Assembly: GCF_904426505.1 (NCBI RefSeq) | Contig: NZ_CAJGBN010000015.1 | Coordinates: 1 to 58,664 of the forward strand | Direction of reading: 5' to 3' | Length of the DNA stretch: 58,664 bases | DNA from: Rubrivivax sp. A210 | GTDB taxonomy: Bacteria > Pseudomonadota > Gammaproteobacteria > Burkholderiales > Burkholderiaceae_C | Part shown: positions 10,297-18,235 of the stretch, one piece after another | Numbering within the stretch: the first letter of the stretch is position 1 | How the letters are laid out: each line of letters starts with the position of its first letter | Made by a program: the position numbers and the translations under genes | The notes under the pieces: generated by a model | What the model was told of the DNA's origin: nothing | Databases searched by the model: none | The model's input: only the letters and a program-made list of their open reading frames with translations

Positions 10297-11544
10297 ATGA
10301 CCCATTCGAAGTTCACCATTCGCGCCGCCGCGCTGTTTGGCGCCCTGCTCATAGGCTCGGCGGCGCTGGCGGTTGGCGGTGCGCCGGCCAAGGTCATCCG
10401 GCAGGCGCGCACCCTCACGGTGTGCGCCGACCCCGACAACCTGCCGCTGTCGCATGCCGCCGGCCAGCCCCAGGGCTATGACCTGGAGATGGCGGCCGAC
10501 ATCGCGCGCAGCCTGGGCGCGGAATTGAAGGTCCACTGGTACGCCTCCGAGTTCATCGGGCGCGTCTACCGGCAACTGGCCGCCGGCAACTGCGACTTCT
10601 TCGTCGGCGCACCCACCGACAAGCGGCTGGATGCCCAGAACCCCCAGGTCACGCTGTCGCGGCCCTACCTCAATACCGGCTTCGTGGTGGTGGTGGCTCC
10701 CCAGGTGACGGCCACCACGCTGGCCGAGCTGAAAGGCAAGCGCATCGGCGTGCAGATGAACACCCTGGCCGATTTCCAGGTGTTCGACATGGGCCACGAC
10801 CGCGGCCTCTACCCGCGCCAGAAGGCCATCTTCAAGGCCCTGGAAAAGGGTGAGCTGGAGGCCGCCGTGATGTGGGGTCCGGTCTTCGGCTGGATGGCCA
10901 GGAACGAACCCGGTGCGCGGCTGCGCGTGCTGGCCGATGCGCGGCCGGAATTCGCGTTTCCGCTGGCCGTGGCGGTGCGCAGCAGCGAGCCGGAACTGCT
11001 GGCCGAAGTCAACCAGGCCATAGCCGAGATGGGCAAGAGCGGCCGGCGGGGCGAGATCCTGGCCCGCTACGGCTTCCCGACCGTGCATTCGATGCCGGCC
11101 AGTGTCAGGCCTGCAGGCGGCAAGCCGCCGGTGGCGAAGGCTCAGCCCGCGGGGACCAAGGCCCGGCAGTGGCAGGCCCGTGCCGGGGCGGTGGCCGTCT
11201 CGGTGCGGCTGCACTTTGTCGTGGGTGGGTCGCAGGCGGGCGCGATGCTGGCCCAGCAGACCTCCGTGGCCCCCGGCTCGTCCGGCTCCGTGGCCCAGGA
11301 GGTACTCGCCGAGAAGGGTCGGTCCATCTACAACGGCTCCTGCCAGAAGTGCCATGGCCGCAACCTCGTCTCCGGCGGCATGGTGCCCGACCTGCGGCGC
11401 TTCGAGGGCAACGAGTCCGACTTCGTCGCCGTGGTCAAGGCCGGCCGCCCACCCACGGCGATGCCGCCCTGGGGCAATGTCTACAGCGACACCGAGATCA
11501 AGAGCATCTGGGCCTACGTCCAGAGCGTCGGCAAGGCCGACTGA
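10297..11544 (+). CDS. XoxJ/MxaJ-like quinoprotein-associated binding protein fused to cytochrome c
   Basis: This periplasmic protein of 415 residues has a signal peptide (residues 1-25). Residues about 38-265 form a substrate-binding-protein-like domain of the quinoprotein-associated type: TVCADPDNLPLSH, GYDLEMAADIARSLG and DFFVGAPTDKR are typical of XoxJ/MxaJ relatives. A Pro/Ala/Lys-rich linker (about 268-335) leads to a C-terminal cytochrome c with haem motif CQKCH (349-353) and axial Met389 in TAMPPWG. In known systems the J protein and the cytochrome c acceptor of the PQQ dehydrogenase are separate proteins; here both functions appear in one chain directly after the dehydrogenase gene. 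The inferred role is assembly or activation of the dehydrogenase plus acceptance of its electrons. Confidence 0.85.
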   Translation: MTHSKFTIRAAALFGALLIGSAALAVGGAPAKVIRQARTLTVCADPDNLPLSHAAGQPQGYDLEMAADIARSLGAELKVHWYASEFIGRVYRQLAAGNCDFFVGAPTDKRLDAQNPQVTLSRPYLNTGFVVVVAPQVTATTLAELKGKRIGVQMNTLADFQVFDMGHDRGLYPRQKAIFKALEKGELEAAVMWGPVFGWMARNEPGARLRVLADARPEFAFPLAVAVRSSEPELLAEVNQAIAEMGKSGRRGEILARYGFPTVHSMPASVRPAGGKPPVAKAQPAGTKARQWQARAGAVAVSVRLHFVVGGSQAGAMLAQQTSVAPGSSGSVAQEVLAEKGRSIYNGSCQKCHGRNLVSGGMVPDLRRFEGNESDFVAVVKAGRPPTAMPPWGNVYSDTEIKSIWAYVQSVGKAD

Positions 11545-11609
11545 AGAGCGCGGACCGCCCCGGGCGGCGGCCCAGACCCAACCATAACGAGACCCAGGAG
11601 ACAGACGAC

Positions 11610-12146
11610 ATGTTCCCCATCATCCATGCCTATGCCGTGTCGGGTGCGCTCATCGCCTCGCTGGCCACCTTTGCCTTTCTGCAGTTTCCTGGCCTGTTGG
11701 TCTGGTGCGCCTTCATCGGCTGGGCCGGCTTTCTGCATTCCGGCGGCGGCAAGGAGGTGATCCCCAAGGTGATGGCCTGCATGGCGCTGGGGATCTCGAT
11801 GTGCTGGCTGGTGGCGCTGGGCGTCGGCGCCGGCGTGCTGCCTCTGCCGGTGCCGGTGGCTGCTGCCCTGCTGGTGGCCGCGGTCACGCCGGTGATGATC
11901 TGGCTGTCGCGCCTGCCGCTCTTCGGCGTCGTGCCGGCCAGCTTCTACGGCTTCGCCACCGGCTTTGCCTACCTGGCGCAGACGCCGGATGCCTTCACGG
12001 TGGCGGCCATGACCTCGGCCTCGCTGAAGAACGTGGCCATCGTCGTGCCGATCTCGCTGCTGATCGGCATTGGCCTGGGCGTGCTGCAGACGCGCATGGT
12101 TGCCGTGCTAGGCCCCAAGGCCGACGGCGCCCAGGCCGCCGCCTGA
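11610..12146 (+). CDS. DUF1097-family inner-membrane protein
   Basis: This protein of 178 residues is almost entirely hydrophobic, with about five to six predicted transmembrane helices and short loops. The segments FIGWAGFLHSGGG and FGVVPASFYGFATGFAY resemble the conserved regions of DUF1097 proteins such as E. coli YcdZ, whose function is not established. GGAGACAGACGAC upstream supports the start. It lies 65 bases after the dehydrogenase-associated fusion gene and 28 bases before the hydratase gene on the same strand. It is probably co-transcribed and may act in uptake or export of a pathway compound; that role is inferred from position only. Confidence 0.75.
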   Translation: MFPIIHAYAVSGALIASLATFAFLQFPGLLVWCAFIGWAGFLHSGGGKEVIPKVMACMALGISMCWLVALGVGAGVLPLPVPVAAALLVAAVTPVMIWLSRLPLFGVVPASFYGFATGFAYLAQTPDAFTVAAMTSASLKNVAIVVPISLLIGIGLGVLQTRMVAVLGPKADGAQAAA

Positions 12147-12174
12147 CGAAGACAGGCGACTTCGCTGCCCAGCC

Positions 12175-13041
12175 ATGTCCGACCTGAACCCGGCCCGGCC
12201 CGAAACAGCAGAGGTCGAAGCCGGCGCCTTCGAACCGGACCTGCGCACCGAGATCTGCACCGTCGCCACCGCCCGGCGCGTGGCGGCGATGCTGGACCTC
12301 GACCCCGACACCATCGAGGCCGCAAGCCCGCTGCCGACGGGCTGGCACTTCATCCTGCTCGGCGCCGAGACGCGGCGCTCGGCCCTGCGTGCCGACGGCT
12401 ATCCCGGCCTGGGCGTGGCCCTGCCGGATCTCGGCCTGCCGAGATTGCTGGCCACCGGGCGTTGCGTGGAGTACCTGGGCGAGATTCCGGTGGGGGCGGC
12501 GGTCCAGCGGTCGAGCGCCATCCTCACGCTGGAGCACAGGAATCGCGGCGACAGGCCTTCGGCCAGCGTCACGGTGGCGCACGAGATCCGGGTGGCCGGC
12601 AGGTCCGAACTCGCGGTGGCCGAGACCCAGAGCTTTCTGATGCTGGCGCCGGGTGGCGGCTACAAGGCCGGCGCCGGGCGCCGGCAGGCCGTCACGGCCA
12701 CGCACCAGAAGACCCTGGTGCCCGACGAGATCCTGCTGTTCCAGTTCTCGGCCCTGGGCTTCAATTCGCACCGCATCCACAGCGACAAGAGCTATGCGCG
12801 CGATGTCGAGGGCTATCCGGACCTGGTGGTCAATGGCGGCCTCATCACGCTGCTGCTGACCGAGTTTGCCCGCAACGATCTCGGGCTGGAGGCACGCCGC
12901 CTGCGCATGAAGAACCTGGCCCCGCTGTTCTGCGGACAGCCCGTCACGCTCACTGCCGACCGCGAGGGCCCGCGCTGGCGCCTGCGCGCCTGCGACGACC
13001 ACGGCCGCATCGCGGCCGAGATGGAACTGGAAACAAGATGA
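12175..13041 (+). CDS. Hotdog-fold acyl-CoA hydratase, mesaconyl-C4-CoA hydratase-like
   Basis: This cytoplasmic protein of 288 residues has two hotdog halves. The N-terminal half is FAS1-dehydratase-like. The C-terminal half carries LLFQFSALGFNSHRIHSD (residues 187-204) and VEGYPDLVVNGG, close to the YSALTFNxHRIHYD..EGYPGLVVHG pattern of mesaconyl-C4-CoA and itaconyl-CoA hydratases. Tyr of HRIHYD is Ser here and the VHG His is Asn, so the active site is not canonical and substrate or activity may differ. Its stop codon overlaps the start of the CoA-transferase gene (ATGA), so the two are translationally coupled. They probably act in sequence: acid to acyl-CoA, then hydration or dehydration. 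Confidence 0.75.
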   Translation: MSDLNPARPETAEVEAGAFEPDLRTEICTVATARRVAAMLDLDPDTIEAASPLPTGWHFILLGAETRRSALRADGYPGLGVALPDLGLPRLLATGRCVEYLGEIPVGAAVQRSSAILTLEHRNRGDRPSASVTVAHEIRVAGRSELAVAETQSFLMLAPGGGYKAGAGRRQAVTATHQKTLVPDEILLFQFSALGFNSHRIHSDKSYARDVEGYPDLVVNGGLITLLLTEFARNDLGLEARRLRMKNLAPLFCGQPVTLTADREGPRWRLRACDDHGRIAAEMELETR

Positions 13042-14255
13042 AGTTCGAGCCCTTGAAGGGCGTCAAGGTGCTGGACCTGACGAGCGTGGTGGTGGGCCCC
13101 GTGTGTACCTCGCGCCTGGCCCAGTACGGCGCCGAGGTGGTGAAGGTCGAGAGCCCCGACGGCGACCTGATGCGCGGCCTGGGCGGCCTGTCGCCCACCG
13201 GCCAGCACTCGGGCTCCTACCTGCACTTCAACCGTGGCAAGCGCAACATCTGCTGCGACCTCAAGAAGCCCGCGGCCCGCCGCCTGATGGACAAGCTGGT
13301 GGCCTGGTCCGATGTCGTCGTCGCGAATATGCGCCCGCAGGCGCTGCAGCGCCTGGGGCTGGACGATGCCACGATCCGCGCCCGCCACCCCGGCAAGATC
13401 TACTGCCTCATCACCGGCTATGGCACCGACGGCCCCTATGCCGGCCACCCGACCTACGACAGCGTCGTGCAGGCCGCCTCGGGCATGACGGGGCTTACGC
13501 TGGCGCGCGACGGTGCGCCGGCTTATGTGCCCATGCTGATCTGCGACCACGTCGTCGGTGAAATCGCCGCCGGCTCCATCCTCGCCGCCATCACGCGCCA
13601 GCAGGCCAGCGGCGCGGGCTGCAGCATCGAGGTGCCGATGTTCGAGACCATGGCCGCCTTCGTGCTGCAGGAGCACCTGGCCCAGCACAGCTTCGAGCCG
13701 CCGGTGGGGCCGGCGGGTGACTTGCGCCTGCTGAGCCCGCACAACCGGCCGGTGCAGACCGCCGATGGCTGGATTTCCTTCACCATCAACACCGACCCCC
13801 AGGTGCGCGCCTTCCTCAAGGCCGTGGGCCGCGACGAGTTGCTGGACGACGCGCGCTATGCCAGCGTGGCGGCGCGGGCAAGGAACGTGAAGGATTGGTT
13901 CGCCATCCGCGGCGCGCCGCTGACCGGCAAGACCACGGCCGAGTGGCTGGACATACTCGGCCGTGCCGACATCGCGGTGAAGCCCTGCCACACGCTGGAA
14001 ACGCTGCCCAACGATCCGCATCTGCAGGCCGTGGGCCTGTTGCAGCCCGACGAGCACCCCACCGAAGGGGTCACCGTTGCAATTCGCCCGACCATCCGCT
14101 TCGATGGCGACTACCCGTCGCGGCGCGGCGCGGCCCAGCCGCGCGGCTGGGAGTCGCTGCGCATCCTGGAGGAACTGGGCTGCACGGGCGCCGACGTCGA
14201 CGAACTGCTGGCCGATGGCTCGGTGTTCGCGGCCCCGGCCGGCGCCACGGCCTGA
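13038..14255 (+). CDS. Family III (CaiB/BaiF/Frc-type) CoA-transferase
   Basis: This protein of 405 residues has the family III layout. It starts with LKGVKVLDLTSVVVGPVCTS and has LAQYGAEVVKVESP and LHFNRGKRNICCDLKKP. The catalytic aspartate is Asp170 in VPMLICDHVVGE, and GSILAAITRQQASGAGCSIEVPMFE follows. These enzymes move CoA between carboxylic acids through an aspartyl-CoA anhydride, with donors such as succinyl-CoA or formyl-CoA. It overlaps the hydratase gene by four bases. In this locus it would activate the acid made by the aldehyde dehydrogenase. A second family III transferase at 41970-43163 belongs to a different operon. Confidence 0.9.
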   Translation: MKFEPLKGVKVLDLTSVVVGPVCTSRLAQYGAEVVKVESPDGDLMRGLGGLSPTGQHSGSYLHFNRGKRNICCDLKKPAARRLMDKLVAWSDVVVANMRPQALQRLGLDDATIRARHPGKIYCLITGYGTDGPYAGHPTYDSVVQAASGMTGLTLARDGAPAYVPMLICDHVVGEIAAGSILAAITRQQASGAGCSIEVPMFETMAAFVLQEHLAQHSFEPPVGPAGDLRLLSPHNRPVQTADGWISFTINTDPQVRAFLKAVGRDELLDDARYASVAARARNVKDWFAIRGAPLTGKTTAEWLDILGRADIAVKPCHTLETLPNDPHLQAVGLLQPDEHPTEGVTVAIRPTIRFDGDYPSRRGAAQPRGWESLRILEELGCTGADVDELLADGSVFAAPAGATA

Positions 14256-14382
14256 AGCCCCGTGCCGGTCTGCCGCGAAAGTGTTTGCCTGGCGGCCGAA
14301 TCGCGCTAGTGTTCGGCGCGGCAGCCCCTGGGCATGCCGTGCAGAGCCAGCGTCCGACAACACCCTGAACGAGGAGACAAGC

Positions 14383-14799
14383 GTGCCCGACATGAACATC
14401 GCCTGCCATTGCGGCCAGGTCAAGATCAAGCTCAGCGGCGAGCCCGTGGCCGACCTTTATTGCCATTGCACCGACTGCCAGCGCATCGCCGGCGGCGGCT
14501 GCGTGCCCTATTCGGTCTACCCGCATGCCGGCGTCGAGGTGACCGAGGGCAAGACCTTCAAGTGGGCGCTGAAGGACAACCAGCGCACGCGCTGTGCCCA
14601 CTGCGGCACCTACCTGTTCGGCGACCCCGTCGGCATGGGCGTACACGGCATCAGCGCCTACCTGTTGCCGCCGGGCGTCTTCAAGCCGCAGCTGCACATC
14701 ATGTGCAAGGAGGCGCTGGTGCCGGTGAAGGACGAACTGCCGCACTTCGCTGGCTTTCCGGCCAGCTTCGGCGGCAGCGACGAACAGGTGGCCTGGTAG
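14383..14799 (+). CDS. GFA/CENP-V-type zinc protein
   Basis: This protein of 138 residues has the zinc-binding cysteine pattern of the glutathione-dependent formaldehyde-activating (GFA) fold: ACHCG near residue 8, CHCTDCQ near 29-35, and CAHCG near 71. The family is broad and most members have unknown substrates, so formaldehyde activation should not be assumed. The GTG at 14383 was chosen as start because GAGGAGA lies 5-6 bases upstream; an ATG three codons on is possible. It follows the CoA-transferase by 127 bases on the same strand and is the last gene before two converging genes meet. Confidence 0.8.
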   Translation: MPDMNIACHCGQVKIKLSGEPVADLYCHCTDCQRIAGGGCVPYSVYPHAGVEVTEGKTFKWALKDNQRTRCAHCGTYLFGDPVGMGVHGISAYLLPPGVFKPQLHIMCKEALVPVKDELPHFAGFPASFGGSDEQVAW

Positions 14800-14812
14800 G
14801 CCGTCTGCCGCT

Positions 14813-14832
14813 GCAGCCGCCGCGGCGGCTGC
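14813..14832. terminator. Hairpin between converging genes
   Basis: A perfect 20-bp palindrome (GCAGCCGCC-GC-GGCGGCTGC) lies in the 50-base gap between the ends of the GFA-type gene and the SnoaL-like gene. There is no T tract on either strand, so it is at best a rho-assisted or mRNA-end-protecting hairpin serving both genes. Confidence 0.4.
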
Positions 14833-14849
14833 GGCTGCCGGTGCCGCGC

Positions 14850-15410
14850 TTACTGGGCGCCGAGGCCGATCTGGTTCATGAAGTCCTGGTTGTCCCAGAA
14901 CAGCCATTCGTGATCCATCGTGCCGTCCTTCCAGTGGCCGATGGTGGCCATGCCGATGGCGAAGCGCTTGCCGGTGGGCGGGATCAGCCGGCCATCGGGC
15001 AGCGGCATAGGCTGGGTGAAGGTGCCGGTCATCACGCCGGTCACGGCCGTCCAGCTGCCCGAGCCGAAGCGGATGGGATGCGTCTTGATAGCGATGTCGG
15101 GCGCAAACACGAACAGCGCCTTCAGGTCTTCGATGTGACGGTGTATGCCCTTGGTCTCGTGACCATCGGGCCAGGTCACGACGATGTCCTTGGCATGGCT
15201 CTCGTGCAGATCGTCCCATTTCTGGTTGCTGAACACCTCGAAGTCCAAGGTGTCGAAGATCTTCAGGTTCTTCTCGACCGCGGGTGCCTGGCGTTCCGGC
15301 TTGGGCGGCGGCGTGGTGGGGTTCTCGGCCAGCGTCTGGGCGTAGACGGCGCCGGCGGCGGCCAGCATTGCGGCGGCCGCGACAGCGGCGAGGGACTTGC
15401 GGATCGTCAT
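14850..15410 (-). CDS. Secreted SnoaL-like (NTF2-fold) protein
   Basis: This protein of 186 residues has a Sec signal peptide (MTIRKSLAAVAAAAMLAAAGAVYA). The mature domain (WDDLHESHAKDIVVTWPDGHETKG, then HWKDGTMDHEWLFWDNQDFMNQIG) matches the ester-cyclase/SnoaL-like pattern of an alpha-beta cone with conserved His and Asp residues. AGGAGC precedes the start. Exported members are common in proteobacteria and their substrates are mostly unknown. It converges on the alcohol-oxidation locus and is read towards it, so it may be unrelated to that pathway. Confidence 0.8.
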   Translation of the reverse strand: MTIRKSLAAVAAAAMLAAAGAVYAQTLAENPTTPPPKPERQAPAVEKNLKIFDTLDFEVFSNQKWDDLHESHAKDIVVTWPDGHETKGIHRHIEDLKALFVFAPDIAIKTHPIRFGSGSWTAVTGVMTGTFTQPMPLPDGRLIPPTGKRFAIGMATIGHWKDGTMDHEWLFWDNQDFMNQIGLGAQ

Positions 15411-15715
15411 GGGGTGCTCCTGGATGGGGTGGGGGTGGCCATCCGACCTGGCGCAGCGGGCTTGCTGCGGTGTAGGGAACTCTAGGAGCGGGTGCCGTTG
15501 CGATAAACAGCCGCCGGCGGGACTGACTGACCCTGAATCCCGAACAATGGGCACGGGATCCAGGGCCCGGGAAGCGGGCCTTCGATGCCGTCGTCGGCCC
15601 GGGCGGCGGGCGGCTGGGCAGGCCCGGCAAGGCGGCTGCAATCCGGCTGCAGGCCGGCTTGCAGCTAGCGTTGGGGTGACGCTTAAACTGCCGCCCATTC
15701 AAAAGGGCGGGTGGC
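15411..15715. other. Divergent intergenic region (SnoaL-like / LacI regulator)
   Basis: This 305-base gap lies between divergently transcribed genes and should contain two promoters. No TGAAAGCGCTTTCA operator is present, so the LacI-type regulator does not appear to repress itself through that exact site. No hairpin, RNA gene or small coding sequence could be supported. Confidence 0.6.
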
Positions 15716-16777
15716 ATGAAGACCAAGACCGTGGCCCGCGTGGGCAGGAAGGGCGGCGCCGCGGCGCAGGCCGACACGAGGGTGACGCTGGAGCAGGTGG
15801 CGCTGGCGGCCGGCGTTTCGCCCAGCACGGTGTCGCGCATCCTCAACGGCACGGCCGTCGTCGCCGACGAGAAGCGCGCCGCGGTGGACGAGGCCATTGC
15901 GCGCCTGGGCTTCGTGCCCAACCCGGTGGCGCGCGGGCTGGCGGGCGGGCGCACGCTCAGCGTCGGCGTGGTCACGCAAACCATCGACAGCCCGTTCTTC
16001 GGCGGCGCGCTGCGCGGCGTGGAAGACGAGCTGAGCCGCGCCGGCTACAGCCCGCTCTTCGTCAGCGGCCACTGGAACGCCGCGCATGAGACGCGCTGCA
16101 TTGACATGCTGCGCTCGCGCCGCGTGGACGGCATCATCGTGCTCACCGCACGCCTGGGCGACAGCGCGCTGGCCGCCTATGCGCAGCAGCTGCCGCTGGT
16201 GGTGACCGGCCGCCAGCTCAAGGCGCCCGGCCTCTATGCGCTGAACTTCGACAACTTCGAAGGTGGGCGCCTGGCCACCCAGCACCTGCTGGATCTGGGC
16301 CACCGCCGCATCGCCTTCATAGCCGGCGATCCGCGCCACCCCGACGCCAAGGAGCGCCTGCGCGGCTACCGTGCCGCCCTGCTGGCCGCCGGAGTGCCCT
16401 TCGAGCAGGATCTGGTGGCGCCGGGCCAGTACACCGAGGACAGCGGACGCATGGCGGTGGAGCGCCTGCTCGACAGCCGCGAGGCCTTCACCGCCATCTT
16501 CAGTGCCAATGACCAGATGGCCTTCGGCGCCGCGCTGGCCCTGCACCGCCGCCATCTGCGCGTGCCCGACGATGTCTCGCTGGTCGGCTTCGACGACCTG
16601 GCCGGCGCCCTCTACACCGTGCCGCCGCTCAGCACCGTCCACCACCCGGTCTACGAGCTGGGGCAGATCGCCGGCGCGGCCATGCTGCAGCTGCTGGCCG
16701 GCGAGCAGCCCACGGCAAGGCTGCCGCCACCGCGCTTCATCGCCCGCGAAAGCAGCCGCGAGCCGCGCCAGCGCTGA
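15716..16777 (+). CDS. LacI/GalR-family repressor of the beta-glucan locus
   Basis: This protein of 353 residues has an N-terminal LacI helix-turn-helix after a basic leader: VTLEQVALAAGVSPSTVSRI (residues 23-42), then the hinge helix region NPVARGLAGGRT. A periplasmic-binding-protein-like core follows (LSVGVVTQTIDSPFFGGALRG to SLVGFDDLAGALYTVPPLSTVHHP). SPSTVSR and the hinge fit recognition of a centrally CG-containing palindrome. Four copies of TGAAAGCGCTTTCA in the next 12 kb, each before a glucan gene or operon, are the likely operators. The inducer is probably a glucose or beta-1,3-oligoglucoside derivative (inference from the regulon). Confidence 0.93.
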   Translation: MKTKTVARVGRKGGAAAQADTRVTLEQVALAAGVSPSTVSRILNGTAVVADEKRAAVDEAIARLGFVPNPVARGLAGGRTLSVGVVTQTIDSPFFGGALRGVEDELSRAGYSPLFVSGHWNAAHETRCIDMLRSRRVDGIIVLTARLGDSALAAYAQQLPLVVTGRQLKAPGLYALNFDNFEGGRLATQHLLDLGHRRIAFIAGDPRHPDAKERLRGYRAALLAAGVPFEQDLVAPGQYTEDSGRMAVERLLDSREAFTAIFSANDQMAFGAALALHRRHLRVPDDVSLVGFDDLAGALYTVPPLSTVHHPVYELGQIAGAAMLQLLAGEQPTARLPPPRFIARESSREPRQR

Positions 16778-16846
16778 CGGCTTTCCGCCCGCGTGCGCCG
16801 GCCGTGGCGCCGCGGCTGCAGGGCAGCGCTGCTCGATAACCCTCGA

Positions 16847-16875
16847 TTGACAGGCCGGTGTCTGCCCCTTAAATT
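16847..16875 (+). promoter_or_regulatory. Sigma-70-type promoter of the ABC importer operon
   Basis: A perfect -35 hexamer TTGACA (16847-16852) is separated by 17 bases from TAAATT (16870-16875), a four-of-six -10 hexamer. The LacI palindrome begins one base after the -10 element, the classic position for repression by blocking RNA polymerase. Confidence 0.75.
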
Positions 16876-16876
16876 G

Positions 16877-16890
16877 TGAAAGCGCTTTCA
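16877..16890. promoter_or_regulatory. LacI-family operator 1 (ABC importer operon)
   Basis: This is a perfect 14-bp palindrome TGAAAGCGCTTTCA, identical to three other copies in the window. It covers the expected transcription start just after the -10 hexamer and lies 50 bases before the binding-protein start codon. Confidence 0.9.
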
Positions 16891-16940
16891 TGCCGTCGAA
16901 CCTGCATGGCCGCACGGCAAACCAAGGGAGACCCGCGACG

Positions 16941-18218
16941 ATGAACCACGAGGCCGGCCGCCTGTTGCTGCGCCGGGCCTGGCTGGCCCTGGCGGCAGCC
17001 AGCGCCCTGGCGGGACCAGGGCCGGCCCTGGCGCAGCAGGTGCTGACCGTGGCCGCCTTCCCGGCAGTGGACGAGATCGTCAGGGCCGCCATCCCGGCCT
17101 GGAAGAAGCTGCATCCCAACGTCGACATCAAGGTGGTGAGCCGCGAGTTCAACGACCACCACACGGCGATGACGACGGCGCTCTCGACCAGCGTCTACCT
17201 GCCCGACGTGATGGCGTTGGAAGTGGGCTATGTGGGCCGCTTCGCCACCGGCGGCGGGCTCGAGGATCTGGCCCAGCCGCCCTATGCCATAGGCCGCCAC
17301 GCCAGTCGCTACGTGCCCTATGCCGTGGCCCAGGCCACCAACCGCAAGGGGGCCATCGTGGCCGCGCCGGCCGACATCGGCCCCGGCACCTTGCTGCTGC
17401 GCACCGACGTGCTGGCCCGCTCCGGCGTCAGCGAAGCCGAGCTGACCCGGTCCTGGGACAGCTATGTGGCCGCCGGCGTGAAGATCAAGCGCACGACCGG
17501 CGCCTACCTGCTGGCCCATGCCCGCGACATGAAGGACTTGCTGATCCGCACCGGCCTGCAGCCCGGCGAGGGCCTGTACTTCGACAGCGACAGCCGCGTG
17601 CTGGTGACGACGCCACGCTTCGTGCGCGCCTTCACGCTGGCGCGCGAGATCCGCCGCCAGCGGCTCGATGCCCGCGTCTCGGCCTGGTCCAACGAGTGGA
17701 GCGAGGGCTTCAAGCGCGGCACGCTGGCCACGCAGATGTCGGGCGCCTGGCTGGCCGGCCACCTGAACAACTGGCTGGCGCCCGACACGCGCGGCAAGTG
17801 GCGTGCGGCCCAGCTGCCCGAGGGCGCCTTCGCTGCCTATGGCGGCACCTTTCTCGCGATACCGCGCGCAGCCAAGGCGGCGAACAAGGCGCTGTCCTGG
17901 CAGTTCATCGAGATGATGACGCTGGAGCGCACCCAGCAGCTGGCCGCCTTCAAGAGCCAGGACGCCTTCCCCGCCCTGCTCTCGGCCTATGACGACCCCT
18001 TCTTCGAGCAGCCCATCGCCTTTCTCGGCGGCCAGCCGGCGCGGCTGCTGTGGCGCGAGGCCACGCGCAGGATCACGGCGCCCAGCGTGCACAAGCAGGA
18101 CGCCTTTGCCGCCGAGGTGATCGACACCGAACTCGACAAGGTGCTCGACCAGGGCAAGGACATCGCCACCGCGCTGGCCGACGCCGCCCGCCTGCTGGAA
18201 AAGCGCGCCCGGCGCTGA
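16941..18218 (+). CDS. Sugar ABC transporter substrate-binding protein
   Basis: This periplasmic protein of 425 residues belongs to the carbohydrate (CUT1-type) binding-protein family. A signal peptide ends near PALA-QQ (residue 31). The mature part starts VLTVAAFPAVDEIVRAAIPAWKK and shows the two-lobe pattern, including WSNEWSEGFKRGTLATQMSGAWLAGHL and AAYGGTFLAIPRAAKAANKALSWQFIEMM. GGGAG about 10 bases upstream supports the start at 16941. It is the first gene of an operon with two permeases, a beta-glucosidase and an ATPase, under a LacI operator. Short beta-1,3-gluco-oligosaccharides are the likely ligands, inferred from the neighbouring glucanases. Confidence 0.92.
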   Translation: MNHEAGRLLLRRAWLALAAASALAGPGPALAQQVLTVAAFPAVDEIVRAAIPAWKKLHPNVDIKVVSREFNDHHTAMTTALSTSVYLPDVMALEVGYVGRFATGGGLEDLAQPPYAIGRHASRYVPYAVAQATNRKGAIVAAPADIGPGTLLLRTDVLARSGVSEAELTRSWDSYVAAGVKIKRTTGAYLLAHARDMKDLLIRTGLQPGEGLYFDSDSRVLVTTPRFVRAFTLAREIRRQRLDARVSAWSNEWSEGFKRGTLATQMSGAWLAGHLNNWLAPDTRGKWRAAQLPEGAFAAYGGTFLAIPRAAKAANKALSWQFIEMMTLERTQQLAAFKSQDAFPALLSAYDDPFFEQPIAFLGGQPARLLWREATRRITAPSVHKQDAFAAEVIDTELDKVLDQGKDIATALADAARLLEKRARR

Positions 18219-18235
18219 GTTGCGGAAAGTCCTCC

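Noticed and set aside
14383..14799. Glutathione-dependent formaldehyde-activating enzyme as a firm function
   Set aside because: The zinc pattern fits the broad GFA/CENP-V fold, but no glutathione-formaldehyde pathway genes are adjacent.
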